Numbered from the stretch's first letter, positions 43,092 to 54,708 are shown. The stretch is 64,000 nt of DNA from Maritimibacter sp. HL-12 (GCF_900177545.1 NZ_FXBQ01000001.1:3256163-3320162); one strand, 5' to 3'. Translations and numbers: made by a program. The notes: generated by a model not told the origin, from the letters alone.

Positions 43092-44570
43092 ATGAACCAT
43101 TACGACGATCTCATTGCCTTCGAGCGCCAGACCCAGGCCCTTGGCCAGATCGCCGGTCGGCTCGGCTGGGACCAGGAAACCGTGATGCCGCGCGGCGCGG
43201 CACCGCAGCGCGCCGAGGAAGCGGAGGCGCTGAGCCATGTGCTGCATGCCCGCCATACCGACCCGCGCGTTGGCGAATGGCTGCAATCCATCGACCCGGA
43301 AAGCCTCGACGAGGTCGGGCAGGCCGCCTTGCGCCACATCCGCCGCCGCTTCGACCGCCAGACAAGGGTTCCGGTGACGCTCGCGGGGGAGTTGGCGCGG
43401 TTGACGGCGGAATCGCAAGGCAGGTGGGCCGAGGCCCGCGCGGCCGACGATTTCGCCGGGTTCGCGCCGACGCTGGCGCGGATCGTGGCGCTCAAGCGCG
43501 ACGAGGCGCAGGCGCTCGCCGCCGGGGGCGATCCCTACGACGCGCTGCTCGACGATTACGAGCCGGGGGCGAGTGCTGCCGAGCTGGAGGCGATGTTCGC
43601 CGCCCTGCGCCCGCGCCTGGTGGCGCTGCGCGACCGGGTGCTGGGGGCGGACCACCAGCCCGAGCCGCTCGCCGGCAAGTTCAACGAAAAGGCGCAGATG
43701 AAGCTGACCCGCGATCTCGCCCGCGCCTTCGGCTACAACATGGCGCACGGGCGGATCGACAAGGCGGTGCATCCGTTCTCCTCGGGCTCCGGGCTCGACG
43801 TGCGGATCACCACCCGCACCAGCCCGACCGACCCGTTCGGCGCGGTCTATTCCACCATTCACGAGACCGGCCACGCGAGCTACGAGCAGAACATCGACCG
43901 CGCCTATCTGCTCACCCCGCTGGGCCAGGGTGTGTCGATGGGGGTGCATGAGAGCCAGAGCCGGATCTACGAGAACCAGCTTGGCCGGTCACAGGCCTTC
44001 ACCGGCTGGCTCTTCGAGCGGTTCCGGGTGTCGTTTGGCGAGATGAACATCGCCGATGCCGAGAGTTTCTGGCGCGCCGCGAACCGGGTGCATCCGGGCT
44101 ACATCCGCACCGAATCCGACGAGGTGCAATACAACCTGCACGTCCTCCTGCGCTTCGATCTCGAACGCGACCTGATCGCCGGGCGGCTGGAGGTGGCCGA
44201 CCTCGAAGAGGCATGGAACAGCCGGTTCGAGGCCGATTTCGGCGTCGCGGTCGACAAGGCCTCGAATGGCTGCCTGCAGGATGTGCACTGGGCGGTCGGG
44301 CTGTTTGGCTATTTCCCGACCTACTCGCTCGGCAATGTCTATGCCGGCTGCCTCTACAAGGCGATGCGCGCCGAGATGCCCGATCTCGACGATCACCTTG
44401 CGCGCGGCGATGCCGCCCGGGTGACCGGATGGCTCGGCGAGCGGCTGCAACGTCACGGCGGGCTGTTTGAGCCGAAAGACCTCATCACCCGCGCCTGCGG
44501 CGAGGCCCCGAGCGAGGTGCCGCTGCTCGACTACCTCGAAGCGAAGTTCGCCGCGCTCTACCGGTTGTGA
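43092..44570 (+). CDS. M32 family metallocarboxypeptidase (Taq-type)
   Basis: A 492-residue cytoplasmic zinc carboxypeptidase, the normal family length. The zinc site is TIHETGHASYEQN (HEXXH) followed by a Glu in GVHESQSRIYENQLGRS. The family motifs DVRITTRT and HPGYIRTESDEVQYNLHV are present. The ATG follows AGGAG. It is probably co-transcribed with ctaA; a functional link is not apparent. Confidence 0.94.
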   Translation: MNHYDDLIAFERQTQALGQIAGRLGWDQETVMPRGAAPQRAEEAEALSHVLHARHTDPRVGEWLQSIDPESLDEVGQAALRHIRRRFDRQTRVPVTLAGELARLTAESQGRWAEARAADDFAGFAPTLARIVALKRDEAQALAAGGDPYDALLDDYEPGASAAELEAMFAALRPRLVALRDRVLGADHQPEPLAGKFNEKAQMKLTRDLARAFGYNMAHGRIDKAVHPFSSGSGLDVRITTRTSPTDPFGAVYSTIHETGHASYEQNIDRAYLLTPLGQGVSMGVHESQSRIYENQLGRSQAFTGWLFERFRVSFGEMNIADAESFWRAANRVHPGYIRTESDEVQYNLHVLLRFDLERDLIAGRLEVADLEEAWNSRFEADFGVAVDKASNGCLQDVHWAVGLFGYFPTYSLGNVYAGCLYKAMRAEMPDLDDHLARGDAARVTGWLGERLQRHGGLFEPKDLITRACGEAPSEVPLLDYLEAKFAALYRL

Positions 44571-44577
44571 CAGGGGC

Positions 44578-45288
44578 TCAACCCAACCCGGCGACGAGCC
44601 GCCCCGCGCCAAAGGCCACGCCCGCGCATAGCCCGCCGAGCGCGAGGGTTTCGGCGACGCAACGGGTGAGGGATTCACGGGTCGCCAGCCACCGCAGAAC
44701 GCCAAGAAGCGCCAGCGCCAGCGCCGTGGCCGCCAGCGAGGTGGCGAAAACCGCCCCGGCCGCGGGCGCGATGATATAGGGCAGCAGCGGGATCGCGCCG
44801 AACAGCACGAAGGCGGCAAAGGTCATCCACGCCCGCACCCCGAGATTATGCGCGTCGGGCGCTTCCATGCCGTGGTCGTAGCGCAGCATCAGGTCGGCCA
44901 TCAGGGTCGGGCTGGTGGCGAGGTGGTCGGCGGTGTGGCGCGCCGCCTCGGGGGCAAGGCCCTGCGCGGCGAGATGACCGGCGAGCCGGTCGGCGGCGGT
45001 TTCGGGATCGGCGGCGGCGGTCTGTTGCGCTTCAACGTGGCGCGCGCGGTAGAGATCGCGGTTCGAGCGGCCGGAGAGAAATTCGCCCATGCCCATCGAG
45101 ACCGCGTCGGCGGTGAGGTTGGCCATGCCGAAGACCAGCACCGCGAGCGCGCCGATGGCCGCCGCGCCATGGGCCTGCGCGCCGGCAAACCCCGCGACGA
45201 TGGCGAAGGTGGTGATGATGCCGTCATTGCCGCCGTAGACGATCTGCTTGAGATAGGTGCGCAGGGTGCCGTGAGGGTTGAGGCGCAT
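44578..45288 (-). CDS. VIT1/CCC1-family Fe/Mn transporter
   Basis: A 236-residue membrane protein. The N-terminal YLKQIVYGGNDGIITTFAIVAGF and the NLTADAVSMGMGEFLSGRS segment (Asp, Met and Glu metal ligands) are diagnostic of the vacuolar iron transporter/CCC1 family. The middle (about 85-140) is a charged cytoplasmic region with EAQQTAAADPE, and three helices follow. It probably exports or sequesters ferrous iron or manganese. It faces the M32 gene. Confidence 0.87.
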   Translation of the reverse strand: MRLNPHGTLRTYLKQIVYGGNDGIITTFAIVAGFAGAQAHGAAAIGALAVLVFGMANLTADAVSMGMGEFLSGRSNRDLYRARHVEAQQTAAADPETAADRLAGHLAAQGLAPEAARHTADHLATSPTLMADLMLRYDHGMEAPDAHNLGVRAWMTFAAFVLFGAIPLLPYIIAPAAGAVFATSLAATALALALLGVLRWLATRESLTRCVAETLALGGLCAGVAFGAGRLVAGLG

Positions 45289-45322
45289 CCTGTCGGTCTC
45301 CCTGCCGCCTCAGGCGGCGGTT

Positions 45323-45541
45323 TCAGTCGCCGCCCGCGCGTCGCTTCTGATCCAGCAGCGCCATCGCGCGTGCCTCCGCCCGGCGCACCCGGACGGCCGT
45401 CATGTAAGCCTCTTCGAGGGTGGTCGACGAGGTGCCGATCACCTTCTTGATGTCTTCCACGATGTCTTCGTCGCCGGTTTCCGCGACCAGCGCGAGAACT
45501 TCTCGCGCGAGCTTGTCGGCTACGTCGTCCTGAAGGCTCAT
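45323..45541 (-). CDS. Small conserved hypothetical protein
   Basis: A 72-residue, charged, helical protein (ADKLAREVLALVAETGDEDIVEDIKKVIG, then AYMTAVRVRRAEARAMALL). No family is recognised. The spacing of 19 nt from the alpha/beta hydrolase stop and same strand suggest co-transcription with that gene. Confidence 0.7.
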   Translation of the reverse strand: MSLQDDVADKLAREVLALVAETGDEDIVEDIKKVIGTSSTTLEEAYMTAVRVRRAEARAMALLDQKRRAGGD

Positions 45542-45560
45542 GGCGGTCTCCGTGCCCGGC

Positions 45561-46214
45561 TCAGCGCGTGGTTTCGGTCAAGCGTCGGCGCACGTAGCCA
45601 TCGACCGCGCCGAGCATCGTGTCCATGTGATCGTTCTCGAAGAAGTGCCCGGCCCCCTCGACCTCGGTATGGGTGATGGTGATGCCCTTCTGCTCGTGCA
45701 GCTTGTCGACCAGCGCATGGGTATCGGTGGGCGGGGCCACCCGGTCGGCGGTGCCGTTGATCACCAGGCCGGAAGCCGGGCAGGGCGCGAGAAAGGAGAA
45801 GTCGTACATGTTGGCCGGCGGGCTCACGCTGATGAAACCGGTGATCTCGGGCCGGCGCATCAGCAGTTGCATCCCGATCCACGCCCCGAAGCTGAACCCC
45901 GCGACCCAGCAATGCTTGGCGTTCTGGTTCATCGACTGAAGGTAATCGAGCGCGGAAGCGGCATCGGACAACTCGCCCACGCCCTGGTCGTATTCGCCCT
46001 GGCTGCGGCCGACGCCGCGGAAATTGAACCTCAGCACGTTGAAGCCCATCCGGTGGAAGGCGTAGTGCAGGTTGTAGACCACCTTGTTGTTCATCGTGCC
46101 GCCAAACTGCGGATGCGGGTGCAGGACGATGGCGATCGGTGCGTCCTTCTCACGTTGGGCGTGGTAGCGGCCTTCGAGCCGACCCTCGGGGCCGGGAAAA
46201 ATCACCTCGGGCAT
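45561..46214 (-). CDS. Alpha/beta hydrolase
   Basis: A 217-residue serine hydrolase of a bacterial group often annotated as 'alpha/beta hydrolase' or KANL3/Tex30-like. The oxyanion region is LHPHPQFGGTMNN, the nucleophile elbow GFSFGAWIG (about residue 107), the probable acid in INGTADRVAPP and the His in GAGHFFENDH. The substrate is unknown. It is divergent from iscR. Confidence 0.85.
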   Translation of the reverse strand: MPEVIFPGPEGRLEGRYHAQREKDAPIAIVLHPHPQFGGTMNNKVVYNLHYAFHRMGFNVLRFNFRGVGRSQGEYDQGVGELSDAASALDYLQSMNQNAKHCWVAGFSFGAWIGMQLLMRRPEITGFISVSPPANMYDFSFLAPCPASGLVINGTADRVAPPTDTHALVDKLHEQKGITITHTEVEGAGHFFENDHMDTMLGAVDGYVRRRLTETTR

Positions 46215-46246
46215 GTGTTCTCGGTCTCTCCTACGGCCCGCATTTC

Positions 46247-46275
46247 TTGACGAAAAAAGTCGGGCACCCTAATAC
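46247..46275 (+). promoter_or_regulatory. iscR-suf promoter with overlapping IscR-box-like dyad
   Basis: TTGACG (-35) and TAATAC (-10) are separated by 17 bases, a strong sigma-70 promoter about 85 nt before iscR. A dyad, TTGAC-N7-GTCGG, covers the -35 and spacer (46247-46263), where a repressor would block RNA polymerase. IscR is the expected repressor; the site assignment is inference. Confidence 0.7.
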
Positions 46276-46364
46276 GGTTGCATTCTCCGCGGCGTTGCGG
46301 GGAAGGCGCTCCCGTTCACATATTGGCGAGGGGGCCGCACGTCAATGTTTCGAGGGGTTTGGGC

Positions 46365-46850
46365 ATGAAGCTTTCTACCAAGGGGCGCTACGCGATGGTC
46401 GCGCTCGCCGATCTGGCGATGCAGGACGAGGGCACGCTGCTGTCGCTCACCGACCTGTCGCAGCGGCAGAACATTTCGCTGCCCTATCTCGAACAGCTCT
46501 TCGTGAAGCTGCGCCGGGCCGGGCTGGTCGAGAGCGTGCGCGGGCCGGGCGGCGGGTACCGGCTGGCCAAGCCCTGTGCCGAGATCCGCGTGGCCGAGGT
46601 GCTCGAAGCGGTCGACGAAACCGTCAGCGCGATGCACACCGGGGCAGGGGCCTCGGGCGCACGCTCGGGCTCCAAGGCGCAGAGCCTCACCAACCGGCTG
46701 TGGGAGGGGCTTTCGGCGCATGTCTATGTTTTCCTGCACCAGACCCGCTTGTCGGACGTGGTGCATAACGAACTGGCACCCTGTCCGGCGGTGCCCTCGA
46801 TCTTCCATGTCGTCGACGAGGTCCACGCGCCCGCCGAAGACGACGCCTGA
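46365..46850 (+). CDS. iscR: Rrf2-family regulator IscR (cysteine-triad-less type)
   Basis: A 161-residue regulator that senses Fe-S cluster or iron status. The N-terminus MKLSTKGRYAMVALADLA and the wing VESVRGPGGGYRLAKP are diagnostic. The region where E. coli IscR has three cluster cysteines reads MHTGAGASGARSGSKAQ, with none; only Cys71 and Cys140 exist in the protein. A similar cysteine-poor IscR with unusual cluster ligation is known in Rhodobacter. It heads the suf operon, so it most likely represses its own promoter. Confidence 0.92.
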   Translation: MKLSTKGRYAMVALADLAMQDEGTLLSLTDLSQRQNISLPYLEQLFVKLRRAGLVESVRGPGGGYRLAKPCAEIRVAEVLEAVDETVSAMHTGAGASGARSGSKAQSLTNRLWEGLSAHVYVFLHQTRLSDVVHNELAPCPAVPSIFHVVDEVHAPAEDDA

Positions 46851-46858
46851 GGCCGGGC

Positions 46859-47908
46859 GTGGCGCGGACCTATCTCGACTGGAACGCCACGGCGCCGCTG
46901 CGCCCCGAGGCGCAGGCCGCGATGATCGCCGCGATGAACCTGGTCGGCAATCCCTCCAGCGTCCATGCCGAGGGGCGGGCCGCCAAGGCGCTGGTCGAGA
47001 AGGCGCGGCGGCAGGTGGCCGCGGCGGTGGGCGCCGAGGGGGCCGAGATCGTCTTCACCTCCGGGGCCACCGAAGCCGCCGCGCTGGCGATGGCGGGCCG
47101 GGGGCTGGTTTGCGCCGGGGTCGAGCACGATGCCGTGCTGGCCTGGTGCGAGGCGGCGCTGGCGTGCGATGCCCAAGGCGCAGTGGTGGTGCCCGATCCG
47201 GCCCGCGCGGCGCTGCAGGTGGCCAATTCCGAGACCGGCATAGTTCAGGATCTGCCTGCCGGCTTGGCGGTCACGGACGCGACGCAGGCCTTCGGCAAGA
47301 TCGCCTTCGCCTTCAACTGGTCGGGTGCCGACATGGCGCTGGTATCGGCTCACAAGATCGGCGGCCCCAAGGGCATCGGCGCGTTGATCTTGCGGCGCGG
47401 CCTTGAACTCGACGCGCGTATCCGCGGCGGCGGGCAGGAGATGGGGCGGCGCTCGGGCACGGAAAACCTTGTTGGAATAGCTGGATTCGGGGCCGCGGCG
47501 GCAGCGGCGGCGCGGGATCTTGAGGCTGGAACCTGGGACCGCGTTGCCGAACTTAGAAATATTCTAGAAAAAAATCTTGCCGAATCCGCAAAAGAGACTA
47601 TTTTTGTCGGGAAAGACGCGAACAGGCTCCCGAACACCTCGTGCTTCATCACTCCGGGGTGGAAAGGGGAGACACAAGTGATGGTGATGGACTTGGCGGG
47701 GTTCGCCGTTTCGGCGGGCTCCGCTTGTTCCTCGGGAAAAGTCAAGGCGAGCCGCGCGCTCAAGGCCCTAGGCTACGACGACGTGGCTGCCGCGAGCGCC
47801 ATACGGGTTTCGCTGGGGCCGGACACGACGCGCGACGATGTGTTGCGCTTCGCCAAGGCCTGGAGCCGGGAACACGAGAAATTTCAAGCCCGTGCGCGGG
47901 CTTCCTGA
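46859..47908 (+). CDS. Cysteine desulfurase (NifS/IscS type)
   Basis: A 349-residue PLP enzyme that removes sulfur from cysteine. The PLP lysine is in [16 protein letters not shown] and the active-site Cys in [15 protein letters not shown], which is the longer-loop group I arrangement. The N-terminus [15 protein letters not shown] is typical. It is shorter than IscS (about 400). The GTG start lies 8 nt after iscR. It is one of two desulfurases in this operon; SufS is the other. Confidence 0.92.
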   Translation: MARTYLDWNATAPLRPEAQAAMIAAMNLVGNPSSVHAEGRAAKALVEKARRQVAAAVGAEGAEIVFTSGATEAAALAMAGRGLVCAGVEHDAVLAWCEAALACDAQGAVVVPDPARAALQVANSETGIVQDLPAGLAVTDATQAFGKIAFAFNWSGADMALVSAHKIGGPKGIGALILRRGLELDARIRGGGQEMGRRSGTENLVGIAGFGAAAAAAARDLEAGTWDRVAELRNILEKNLAESAKETIFVGKDANRLPNTSCFITPGWKGETQVMVMDLAGFAVSAGSACSSGKVKASRALKALGYDDVAAASAIRVSLGPDTTRDDVLRFAKAWSREHEKFQARARAS

Positions 47909-47921
47909 AGGAGAAGCGAAG

Positions 47922-49456
<1,535 letters not shown>

Positions 49457-49457
<1 letters not shown>

Positions 49458-49603
49458 TGTGGGCAATCTGGACAACCATCGTGTTTCTCGTGGTGGCGCT
49501 CGCCGCCGCCATGACCGTCGGCTGGAAACGCCATGCGGCGCAGATGGCGCCGGTGCGCGTGAAGATCGAGGGATCGACCTGCTATCCGAAGGTGAAGCGG
49601 TAA
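49457..49603 (+). CDS. Small single-TM protein in the suf operon
   Basis: A 48-residue protein easily missed because of its size. The start overlaps the sufB stop (TGATG). Residues 4-20 are a hydrophobic helix (IWTTIVFLVVALAAAMTVGW), followed by a basic tail (KRHAAQM) and a lone Cys near the end (STCYPKVKR). By coupling it should be made in step with SufB. I recognise no family; a membrane tether or stress microprotein is possible. Confidence 0.7.
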
Positions 49604-49625
49604 AGTCCGGTTCGGAGTGAACGAG

Positions 49626-49706
49626 ATGGCTCAAATGGTTGAAGCGCCGAAGATCGAGCGCCCCGAACTGACCGCACTCCTCACGCTCTACACGAAATCC
49701 TTCTGA
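49626..49706 (+). CDS. Possible 26-residue peptide upstream of sufC
   Basis: A short frame MAQMVEAPKIERPELTALLT ending LYTKSF. GGAG lies 8 nt before the ATG, and an in-frame GTG at 49617 could add three residues. It ends 36 nt before sufC. It might be a leader peptide, a decayed gene or chance; nothing beyond the ribosome site supports it. Confidence 0.3.
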   Translation: MAQMVEAPKIERPELTALLTLYTKSF

Positions 49707-49742
49707 ATCCGTTCTGCCCAAAATGCGCGAAAAGGTATGATA

Positions 49743-50497
<755 letters not shown>

Positions 50498-50498
<1 letters not shown>

Positions 50499-51799
50499 TG
50501 GCGGCAGTGGCACAACCCAAGCTCGATGCGCTTTCGGCCCGGCTTGCCGGCCTGAGCGCCCCCGAAGGCGGCAAATGGGCGCGTGCCGCGCGCGACACCG
50601 CCCGGGCGCGGCTCGAAGTGATGGGCTTGCCCGCGCCGCGTGACGAATACTGGCGCTTCACCCGCCCGGCGACGCTGAACGCCCCCGAGCCGGTGCCCGC
50701 AACGGTGTTCGACCATTCCGGCGAAGCGCCGGTGTTCGGCGCGATCGACCGGCTGAAAATCGTCTTTGTCGATGGCGTCTTCGATGCCGAAGCCTCCGAT
50801 CCTCTGGCGCTTTCCGGGGTCGAGATCGAACCGCTCGACGAGGCCGCCCGTGCCGATATCCACTGGGCGCGCGAGGTTTACGGTGTGCTCGAAGCACGCG
50901 GGCAAAACCCGGTGGAGCGGCCCTTTGCCACCCTCAACACCGCCTTCGCCCGCGAAGGGCTGGTGATCCGGGTGACCGGCAAGGCGGCGCAGCCGATCAA
51001 CCTGATCTATCGCCACGCCTCCGAAACCTCCGACGCATTGATACACCACGTGGTGAAGCTTGAGCCGGGGGCCGATCTGACCCTGCTCGAGAACGGCCCG
51101 GCGGCGGCGCGGCTCAACAAGGTTCTGGAAGTGGAGGTCGGCGAGGGGGCCAACTTCCACCACGTCCGCACCCAGGGCCGCGCGCACGAACGCCAGGCCG
51201 TGACCCACATCTTCGCCCGGCTTGGCCGCGAGAGCACCTTCAAGAGCTTCACCCTCACGGTGAACGGCCTGCTGACGCGCAACGAATGCGTGGTCGAAAT
51301 GCTGGGCGACGATGCCGTGGCCCATATCGCCGGTGCCGCGATGGGCGACGGGTCGCGCGATGCCTTCCACCATGACGACACCGTGTTCGTCACCCACGAC
51401 GCGCTGCGCTGCGAGAGCCGGCAGGTGTTCAAGAAGGTGCTGCGCAACGGCGCGGTGGGTGCCTTTCAGGGCAAGATCCTGGTCAAGCCCGGCGCGCAGA
51501 AGACCGACGGCTACCAGAAGTCGCAATCGCTGCTGCTCGACGAGGATTCGACCTTTCTCGTCAAGCCCGAGCTCGAGATCTATGCCGACGACGTCGCCTG
51601 TTCGCATGGCTCCACCTCCGGTGCGATCGACGAGGAGGGCCTGTTCTACCTGCGCTCGCGCGGCGTGCCCGAGGCCGAGGCAACCGACCTTCTGGTGATC
51701 GCCTTCCTTGCCGACGCCATCGCCGAAATCGAGGACGCCGGCATTGCCGAAGACATCACCGGCCGTCTCGAAGCCTGGCTGAAGCGCCGGCGCGGCTGA
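50498..51799 (+). CDS. sufD: Fe-S cluster assembly protein SufD
   Basis: A 433-residue SufB paralogue and partner of SufC. The C-terminal beta-helix block VKPELEIYADDVACSHGSTSGAIDEEGLFYLRSRG is diagnostic, with the His in CSHGST. The N-terminal helical domain (ALSARLAGLSAPEGGKWA, and PRDEYWRFTRP) is typical. The start ATG overlaps the sufC stop (TGATG). Confidence 0.96.
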
Positions 51800-51801
51800 C
51801 G

Positions 51802-52281
51802 GTGGGCGTCGCCACTGACATCCTGCGCGCCTACGTGGCACCGCGCGCGGTGTTCGTTGCCCGGCTTGGCAGCGCGCCGCGCGAAGACCGCGCGCTTGCG
51901 GTGCTGATGGCGGCCTGCCTGCTGATCTTCGTGGCGCAATGGCCCCGGCTACAGCGCGAAGCCTTCGAGACCGGGCAGGAATTCCAGGTTCTCGCCGGGG
52001 GCGCCTTGCTCGCCTGGCTGTTCATCGTGCCGCTCGCGGCCTATGCGATCGGCAGCCTCAGCCACCTCGCGGCGCGGGTTCTCGGCGGCCGGGGCAATCC
52101 CTACGGCGCGCGGTTCGCGCTGTTCTGGGCGCTGCTGGTGGCGAGCCCGCTCTGGCTGCTCTGGGGGCTGGTCGCGGGCTTCATCGGCCCCGGGATGCAG
52201 CTTACCCTTACCGGGGCGGTTGCGCTCGCCGCTTTCGTGGTGCACTGGTCGCTCAACCTTTGGTTCGTGGAGCGGTCATGA
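51802..52281 (+). CDS. Small integral-membrane protein, YIP1-like
   Basis: A 159-residue protein with about four hydrophobic helices (VLMAACLLIFVAQW, LLAWLFIVPLAAYAIG, ALFWALLVASPLWLLWGLV and TGAVALAAFVVHWSLNLWFV). The N-terminus APRAVFVARLGSAPRED is cytoplasmic. The start is a GTG 2 nt after sufD and the end overlaps the next gene by 4 nt. Such Yip1-like proteins have no defined role in Fe-S assembly, but the tight coupling shows they are part of the operon. Confidence 0.75.
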   Translation: MGVATDILRAYVAPRAVFVARLGSAPREDRALAVLMAACLLIFVAQWPRLQREAFETGQEFQVLAGGALLAWLFIVPLAAYAIGSLSHLAARVLGGRGNPYGARFALFWALLVASPLWLLWGLVAGFIGPGMQLTLTGAVALAAFVVHWSLNLWFVERS

Positions 52282-52877
52282 AACTCGAGTGGGGCTATCT
52301 TTTCGGCATGGCATTGCAGACCGTGCCGGAGCCGCGCAAGGTGGCGCGCGATGTGCAGAACGTCGATCTGGCGCGGGGCGTGCTTTGGCAGGTGCTGGTC
52401 TTCCTGCTGGTGGTCACTACGATCCTCGGGGTGATCGCCTCGGTGCTGTTCCCGACCGATCCCGAAGCCTTCGGCGGCCTCTTCGCCAACCCCCTGATCA
52501 CCGGGCTGGCGCAGGGCGTGATCTCGGTGCTGACGGTGTTCGGGATCTACTGGGTCGGCCGGATGGTCGGGGGTATCGGCAGCTTCGAGCAGGCCCTGCT
52601 CACGGTGATCTGGCTGCATTTCGTGCTCTTGCTGATCGAAACGGCCATCCTCGTGCTCGGCCTTTTCGCGCCCGCCCTGGCCATGCTGCTGTGGGTGATG
52701 GGGCTGGTCCTGACCTTCTGGATCCTCAGCCATTTCATCGCCGAGATGCACGGGTTCAACAACGCAGGCATGGTGTTTGTCGGCATCATCCTGACGCTGT
52801 TTGCCGCCATGATCGCGTTCTCCATCGTGCTGGCGATCATCGGCGTTGGGATACCCTCCGAGACGGGAGACTTCTGA
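52278..52877 (+). CDS. YIP1 family membrane protein
   Basis: A 199-residue protein with about five TM helices (VLWQVLVFLLVVTTILGVIA, GLAQGVISVLTVFGIYWVGR, LHFVLLLIETAILVLGLF, LLWVMGLVLTFWILSHFIAE, VGIILTLFAAMIAFSIVLAI). The LSHFIAEMHGF loop matches the Yip1 family. It overlaps the upstream membrane gene (ATGA) and the sufS start (TGATG), so it is translated in series. The role is unknown. Confidence 0.8.
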   Translation: MKLEWGYLFGMALQTVPEPRKVARDVQNVDLARGVLWQVLVFLLVVTTILGVIASVLFPTDPEAFGGLFANPLITGLAQGVISVLTVFGIYWVGRMVGGIGSFEQALLTVIWLHFVLLLIETAILVLGLFAPALAMLLWVMGLVLTFWILSHFIAEMHGFNNAGMVFVGIILTLFAAMIAFSIVLAIIGVGIPSETGDF

Positions 52878-54097
52878 TGTATGACGTCGCACAGGTGCGG
52901 GCGGATTTCCCGATCCTCGCCCGCGAGGTGAATGGCCAGCCGCTGGTCTACCTCGACAACGGGGCCTCGGCGCAGAAACCAAGCGTGGTGATCGAGGCGG
53001 TGACGCGGGCCTATTCGCAGGAATACGCCAATGTTCACCGCGGGTTGCACTACCTGTCCAACCTCGCAACCGACAAGTACGAGGCCGTGCGCGGGACCGT
53101 GGCGCGCTTTCTTGGTGCGCCCCGCGAAGAAGAGATCGTCTTCACCTCCGGCACCACCGAGGCGATCAACCTGGTCGCCTACGGCTGGGCGATGCCGCGG
53201 ATGGGCGAGGGCGACGAGATCGTGCTTTCGGTCGCCGAACACCACGCCAACATCGTGCCCTGGCACTTCCTGCGCGAGCGCCAAGGCGTGAAGCTGGTCT
53301 GGGTCGAGACCGAGCCGGACGGCTCGCTCGACGCCGAGAAGGTGATCGCCGCGATCACCCCGCGCACGAAGCTGGTGGCGGTCACCCATGTGTCGAACGT
53401 GCTGGGCACGGTGGTCGACGTGAAGCGGATCACCGAAGGTGCGCATGCCGAGGGCGTGCCGGTGCTCGTCGACGGCAGCCAGGGCGCGGTGCACATGCCG
53501 GTGAACCTCGCCGAGATCGGCTGCGACTTCTACCCGGTCACCGGCCACAAGCTCTACGGCCCCTCCGGCTCGGGCGCGATCTACATCAAGGCCGAGCGAC
53601 TGGCCGAGATGCGCCCCTTCATCGGCGGCGGCGACATGATCCGCGAGGTCACCCGCGAGGCCGTTAGCTACGCCGATCCGCCGATGAAGTTCGAGGCCGG
53701 CACGCCCGGCATCGTGCAGACCATCGGGATGGGCGCGGCGCTTGAATACCTCATGGATCTGGGCATGGAAAACGTCGCCGCACACGAGGCGCGACTTGCT
53801 GCCTATGCCCGCGAACGGTTCCGCGATCTCAACTGGCTCCACGTCCAGGGCGATGCGCCGGGCAAGGCCGCGATCTTCTCGATGACGATCGAGGGCGCGG
53901 GCCATGCCCATGACATCTCCACCATCCTCGACCGCAAGGGTATCGCGGTGCGCGCCGGCCACCACTGCGCCCATCCGCTGATGGCCCATCTCGGGCTGAC
54001 TGCGACGGCGCGCGCGAGCTTCGGCCTCTACAACACCACCGAGGAAGTCGACAAGCTGGTCGAGGGGCTGGAACTGGCGCACCGGTTGCTGGGATAG
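52877..54097 (+). CDS. sufS: Cysteine desulfurase SufS
   Basis: A 406-residue PLP-dependent group II desulfurase. The N-terminus FPILAREVNGQPLVYLDNGA, the PLP lysine in PVTGHKLYGPSGSGAIY and the active-site Cys in VRAGHHCAHPLM identify it. SufE or SufU, the usual sulfur acceptor, is not encoded in this window, nor are SufA or SufT after it; the operon ends here against a convergent gene. Confidence 0.96.
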   Translation: MYDVAQVRADFPILAREVNGQPLVYLDNGASAQKPSVVIEAVTRAYSQEYANVHRGLHYLSNLATDKYEAVRGTVARFLGAPREEEIVFTSGTTEAINLVAYGWAMPRMGEGDEIVLSVAEHHANIVPWHFLRERQGVKLVWVETEPDGSLDAEKVIAAITPRTKLVAVTHVSNVLGTVVDVKRITEGAHAEGVPVLVDGSQGAVHMPVNLAEIGCDFYPVTGHKLYGPSGSGAIYIKAERLAEMRPFIGGGDMIREVTREAVSYADPPMKFEAGTPGIVQTIGMGAALEYLMDLGMENVAAHEARLAAYARERFRDLNWLHVQGDAPGKAAIFSMTIEGAGHAHDISTILDRKGIAVRAGHHCAHPLMAHLGLTATARASFGLYNTTEEVDKLVEGLELAHRLLG

Positions 54098-54129
54098 GGC
54101 CGGGCGGTTTCAAGACCGCGTCGCCGGGC

Positions 54130-54705
54130 CTATCTTCGCGCCCGCAGCACCCACCAGATCCCCTTGAGATCGGTGCGGAACCGCTCGACCACCAGTGCCA
54201 CGACGATGATCTCCAGCGCCGCGAGGGTGGCGAGGCTCATCGACAGCGCATAGGCCCAGGGCAGGAAGTCGTAGAGGAAGACCGCGGCGAAAAAGGCGGT
54301 GAGCACAAGGTCGGCGAGCTTGAACGAGTAGAGGTGGAAAGCGGGCAGGCGGCGGAAACGCGCGAGGCTCACGATGGTGGCGAGCCCGAGCGCGCCGAGA
54401 AAAATCGCAAGCCAGCCCGGGTTTTCGACGAAGGGCGCGCGTTCGAATACCCAAACCCCGGTGAGCCCGGCCCCGAGCGTGAGGCTGTCGGCCAATGCAT
54501 CGAGCCGCGCGCCGAGCTTGCTTTCCTGCTTCCAGCGCCGGGCGAGGAAGCCGTCGGCGGCGTCGGTGGCGAGGCTCACCAGCATCAGCACGATGAACAG
54601 CGTACGCGCCTCCGAGAGCGCGGCCCCGACGATCACCGGCGCGGCGCAAAGCCGGTAGAAGGAAAGCGCATTGGCCAGCGTGGTGATACTGGGGCGCCGG
54701 GGCAT
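54130..54705 (-). CDS. CDP-alcohol phosphatidyltransferase family protein
   Basis: A 191-residue membrane enzyme. The family signature is complete: DAADGFLARRW, eight residues, then GARLDALAD. It carries about six hydrophobic helices. It transfers a phospho-alcohol from a CDP-linked lipid or alcohol; whether the product is phosphatidylglycerol phosphate, cardiolipin or another lipid is not clear. It follows a TetR gene by 3 nt, so the regulator probably controls it. Confidence 0.87.
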   Translation of the reverse strand: MPRRPSITTLANALSFYRLCAAPVIVGAALSEARTLFIVLMLVSLATDAADGFLARRWKQESKLGARLDALADSLTLGAGLTGVWVFERAPFVENPGWLAIFLGALGLATIVSLARFRRLPAFHLYSFKLADLVLTAFFAAVFLYDFLPWAYALSMSLATLAALEIIVVALVVERFRTDLKGIWWVLRARR

Positions 54706-54708
54706 GGC

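Noticed and set aside
46365-46850. IscR that has lost metal sensing because it lacks the cysteine triad
   Set aside because: Rhodobacter-type IscR is known to work with an unusual ligand set, so loss of function cannot be claimed.
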